64,000 bases of DNA from JAJXZP01 sp963787185 (GTDB taxonomy: Bacteria > Spirochaetota > Spirochaetia > Treponematales > Rectinemataceae). Below the pieces are notes generated by a model. That model was not told the DNA's origin. It ran no database searches and saw only the letters and a list, made by a program, of their open reading frames with translations. The translations under genes were made by a program, and so were the position numbers. Positions 63,171-64,000 of this stretch are shown in pieces (positions within the stretch are counted from its first letter, which is position 1; every line of letters starts with the position of its first letter). The stretch covers positions 442,121 through 506,120 of the forward strand of contig CAWBCC010000013.1 in NCBI GenBank assembly GCA_963787185.1, written 5' to 3'.

Positions 63171-63671
63171 ATGAACTTTACTGCCATCGATTTTGAAACT
63201 GCGAACGGTATGCGGAATAGTGCATGCGCTGTAGCTTTGGTAAAAGTTATCAATAACAGGGTCGTCGAGGAATATCAATCCTTGATAAATCAAGAGAATA
63301 CTTGGTTTCGTCCAGATTTTATTGCTCTTCATGGTATAACTGCAGAGATGACTGCAAGCGCTCCATCTTTCGTGGAACTTTGGCCGAATTTAACTACATT
63401 CATAGGTGATTTGAGGCTTGCTGCCCATAATGCCGCATTTGATATCTGTGTACTCAAGAAGATGCTTGAAGATAACGGGATCAAGTGGGGTCTACCAGAA
63501 TACTACTGCAGTCTTGAGATAGCGCGTTCAACCTGGCCAGATCTCAGGGCTCATTCTTTGGATGTGGTTGCCGAATATCTTGGGATTGACTTGGATCATC
63601 ATAATGCGCTCTCAGATGCTCGTGCTTGCGCAGCAATATTACTCGCGAGAGATAGGCTTAATTCTTGCTGA
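63171..63671 (+). CDS. DnaQ-like DEDDh 3'-5' exonuclease
   Basis: A 166-residue exonuclease domain alone. ExoI FTAIDFET (D7, E9), ExoII AAHNAAFDICVLK (D91), ExoIII HHNALSDARACA (H144, D149): a complete DEDDh set using two metal ions to remove 3'-terminal nucleotides. GAGGAGAAGAG stands before the ATG. The DNA is distinctly more AT-rich than the genes before it, which suggests separate acquisition. It could belong functionally to the DnaE-like/AAA+ set, as proofreading exonucleases work with DnaE, but the composition change argues for caution. Confidence 0.85.
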   Translation: MNFTAIDFETANGMRNSACAVALVKVINNRVVEEYQSLINQENTWFRPDFIALHGITAEMTASAPSFVELWPNLTTFIGDLRLAAHNAAFDICVLKKMLEDNGIKWGLPEYYCSLEIARSTWPDLRAHSLDVVAEYLGIDLDHHNALSDARACAAILLARDRLNSC

Positions 63672-63765
63672 AGAAATCATACCAAGGCAAGGGAGGGAAA
63701 TAATTCGGATTGGACAGATGTATTTCACGATCGTACTATCGGTGGCTTTCTAAACGGAGGAAGGT

Positions 63766-64000
63766 ATGAAGAAGTATCTAGCAATTGGCATCAGTGTCGT
63801 CATGGCTATGGCTGCCACGGGACAGGCTAAAATCCCTGCTGATTTTTGGAGTTTTCCTATGAAGGGCATTAATCCTGTTTTAGCCGAACTTTATGCTGCA
63901 ACGCAAGGACAAAGCCTGGCTCCATTCAGCATAGATCCGACCCCGGACATTCTCTTCAATAAAATTGAGCTTAAATCAGTTACCCAAATGGACGGTACTG
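63766..64000 (+). CDS. secreted protein, partial (C-terminus off window)
   Basis: The frame is open from the ATG at 63766 to the edge (78 codons). CGGAGGAAGGT lies just before the start. The first 20 residues are a signal peptide (basic start, then IGISVVMAMAATG, cut near GQA). What follows (DFWSFPMKGINPVLAELYAATQG) is not recognised. AT-rich like the preceding exonuclease gene. Confidence 0.7.
   Translation, partial: MKKYLAIGISVVMAMAATGQAKIPADFWSFPMKGINPVLAELYAATQGQSLAPFSIDPTPDILFNKIELKSVTQMDGT

Noticed and set aside
41208..64000. Search for a right-hand attachment repeat of the tRNA-Asn 3' end
   Set aside because: No convincing copy of the T-arm/acceptor sequence seen by eye; the element end is probably outside the window.
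1..64000. CRISPR arrays, insertion sequences, rRNA genes
   Set aside because: No regularly spaced repeats, no transposase gene with terminal inverted repeats, and no rRNA sequence was recognised on either strand.

Overview
The window is high-GC bacterial DNA with two parts: a chromosomal segment (about 1-41,200) and the left part of an integrated mobile element that starts at a tRNA-Asn gene and runs off the right edge. A spirochaete host is my best guess, from the flagellar export chaperone pair (FliS/FlgN-like), the form of the CoaE P-loop, and ParE/ParC with a BMP-type nucleoside importer. This is inference from gene content; no 16S rRNA gene is present.

Bases 1-18,393 (minus strand) hold one tightly packed operon for anaerobic purine breakdown. 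In transcription order it encodes XdhA, XdhB, an allantoinase-like cyclic amidohydrolase, YgfK, SsnA, YgeY, a threonine-synthase-like PLP enzyme, a second fold-II PLP enzyme, an 8-oxoguanine-deaminase-like amidohydrolase, YgfM and an XdhD-like fused molybdenum hydroxylase cut by the left edge. Most junctions are 4-base stop/start overlaps. A consensus-like promoter drives the operon, and an operator just below its -10 box is repeated at the same place in the promoter of the adjacent GntR/UTRA regulator. Upstream lie adenine deaminase (19.5-21.2 kb), a SPOR-domain membrane protein, and a complete BMP/nucleoside ABC importer (22.2-27.2 kb). Together they would import nucleosides or bases, deaminate adenine and guanine-type bases, oxidise them to xanthine/urate-level purines, and open and degrade the rings.

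Bases 27,353-40,942 are housekeeping: coaE, polA, flgN-like/fliS, a J-domain protein, psuK-psuG, parE-parC, a small conserved-looking protein and glmS. A tRNA-Asn(GTT) follows.

From 41.2 kb onward the DNA is accessory: tyrosine integrase, excisionase-like HTH protein, a ParB-domain/MT-A70 methyltransferase fusion, an AEP-like primase, small helical proteins, an AraC regulator with its divergent quinone-oxidoreductase-like gene, and a DUF6573-type gene broken by an amber codon. A defence-like island follows at 52.5-63.7 kb: a SIR2-domain protein, two overlapping DUF262 genes (the first also DUF1524/HNH, with a G11 tract near its start), a WYL regulator, a short DnaE-derived protein that has lost its polymerase active site, a divergent tandem AAA+ ATPase, and a DEDDh exonuclease of different base composition. 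The DnaE-like / WYL / tandem-AAA+ set, possibly with the DUF262 pair, is the best candidate for an undescribed system. No right-hand attachment site is visible, so the element probably extends past base 64,000.
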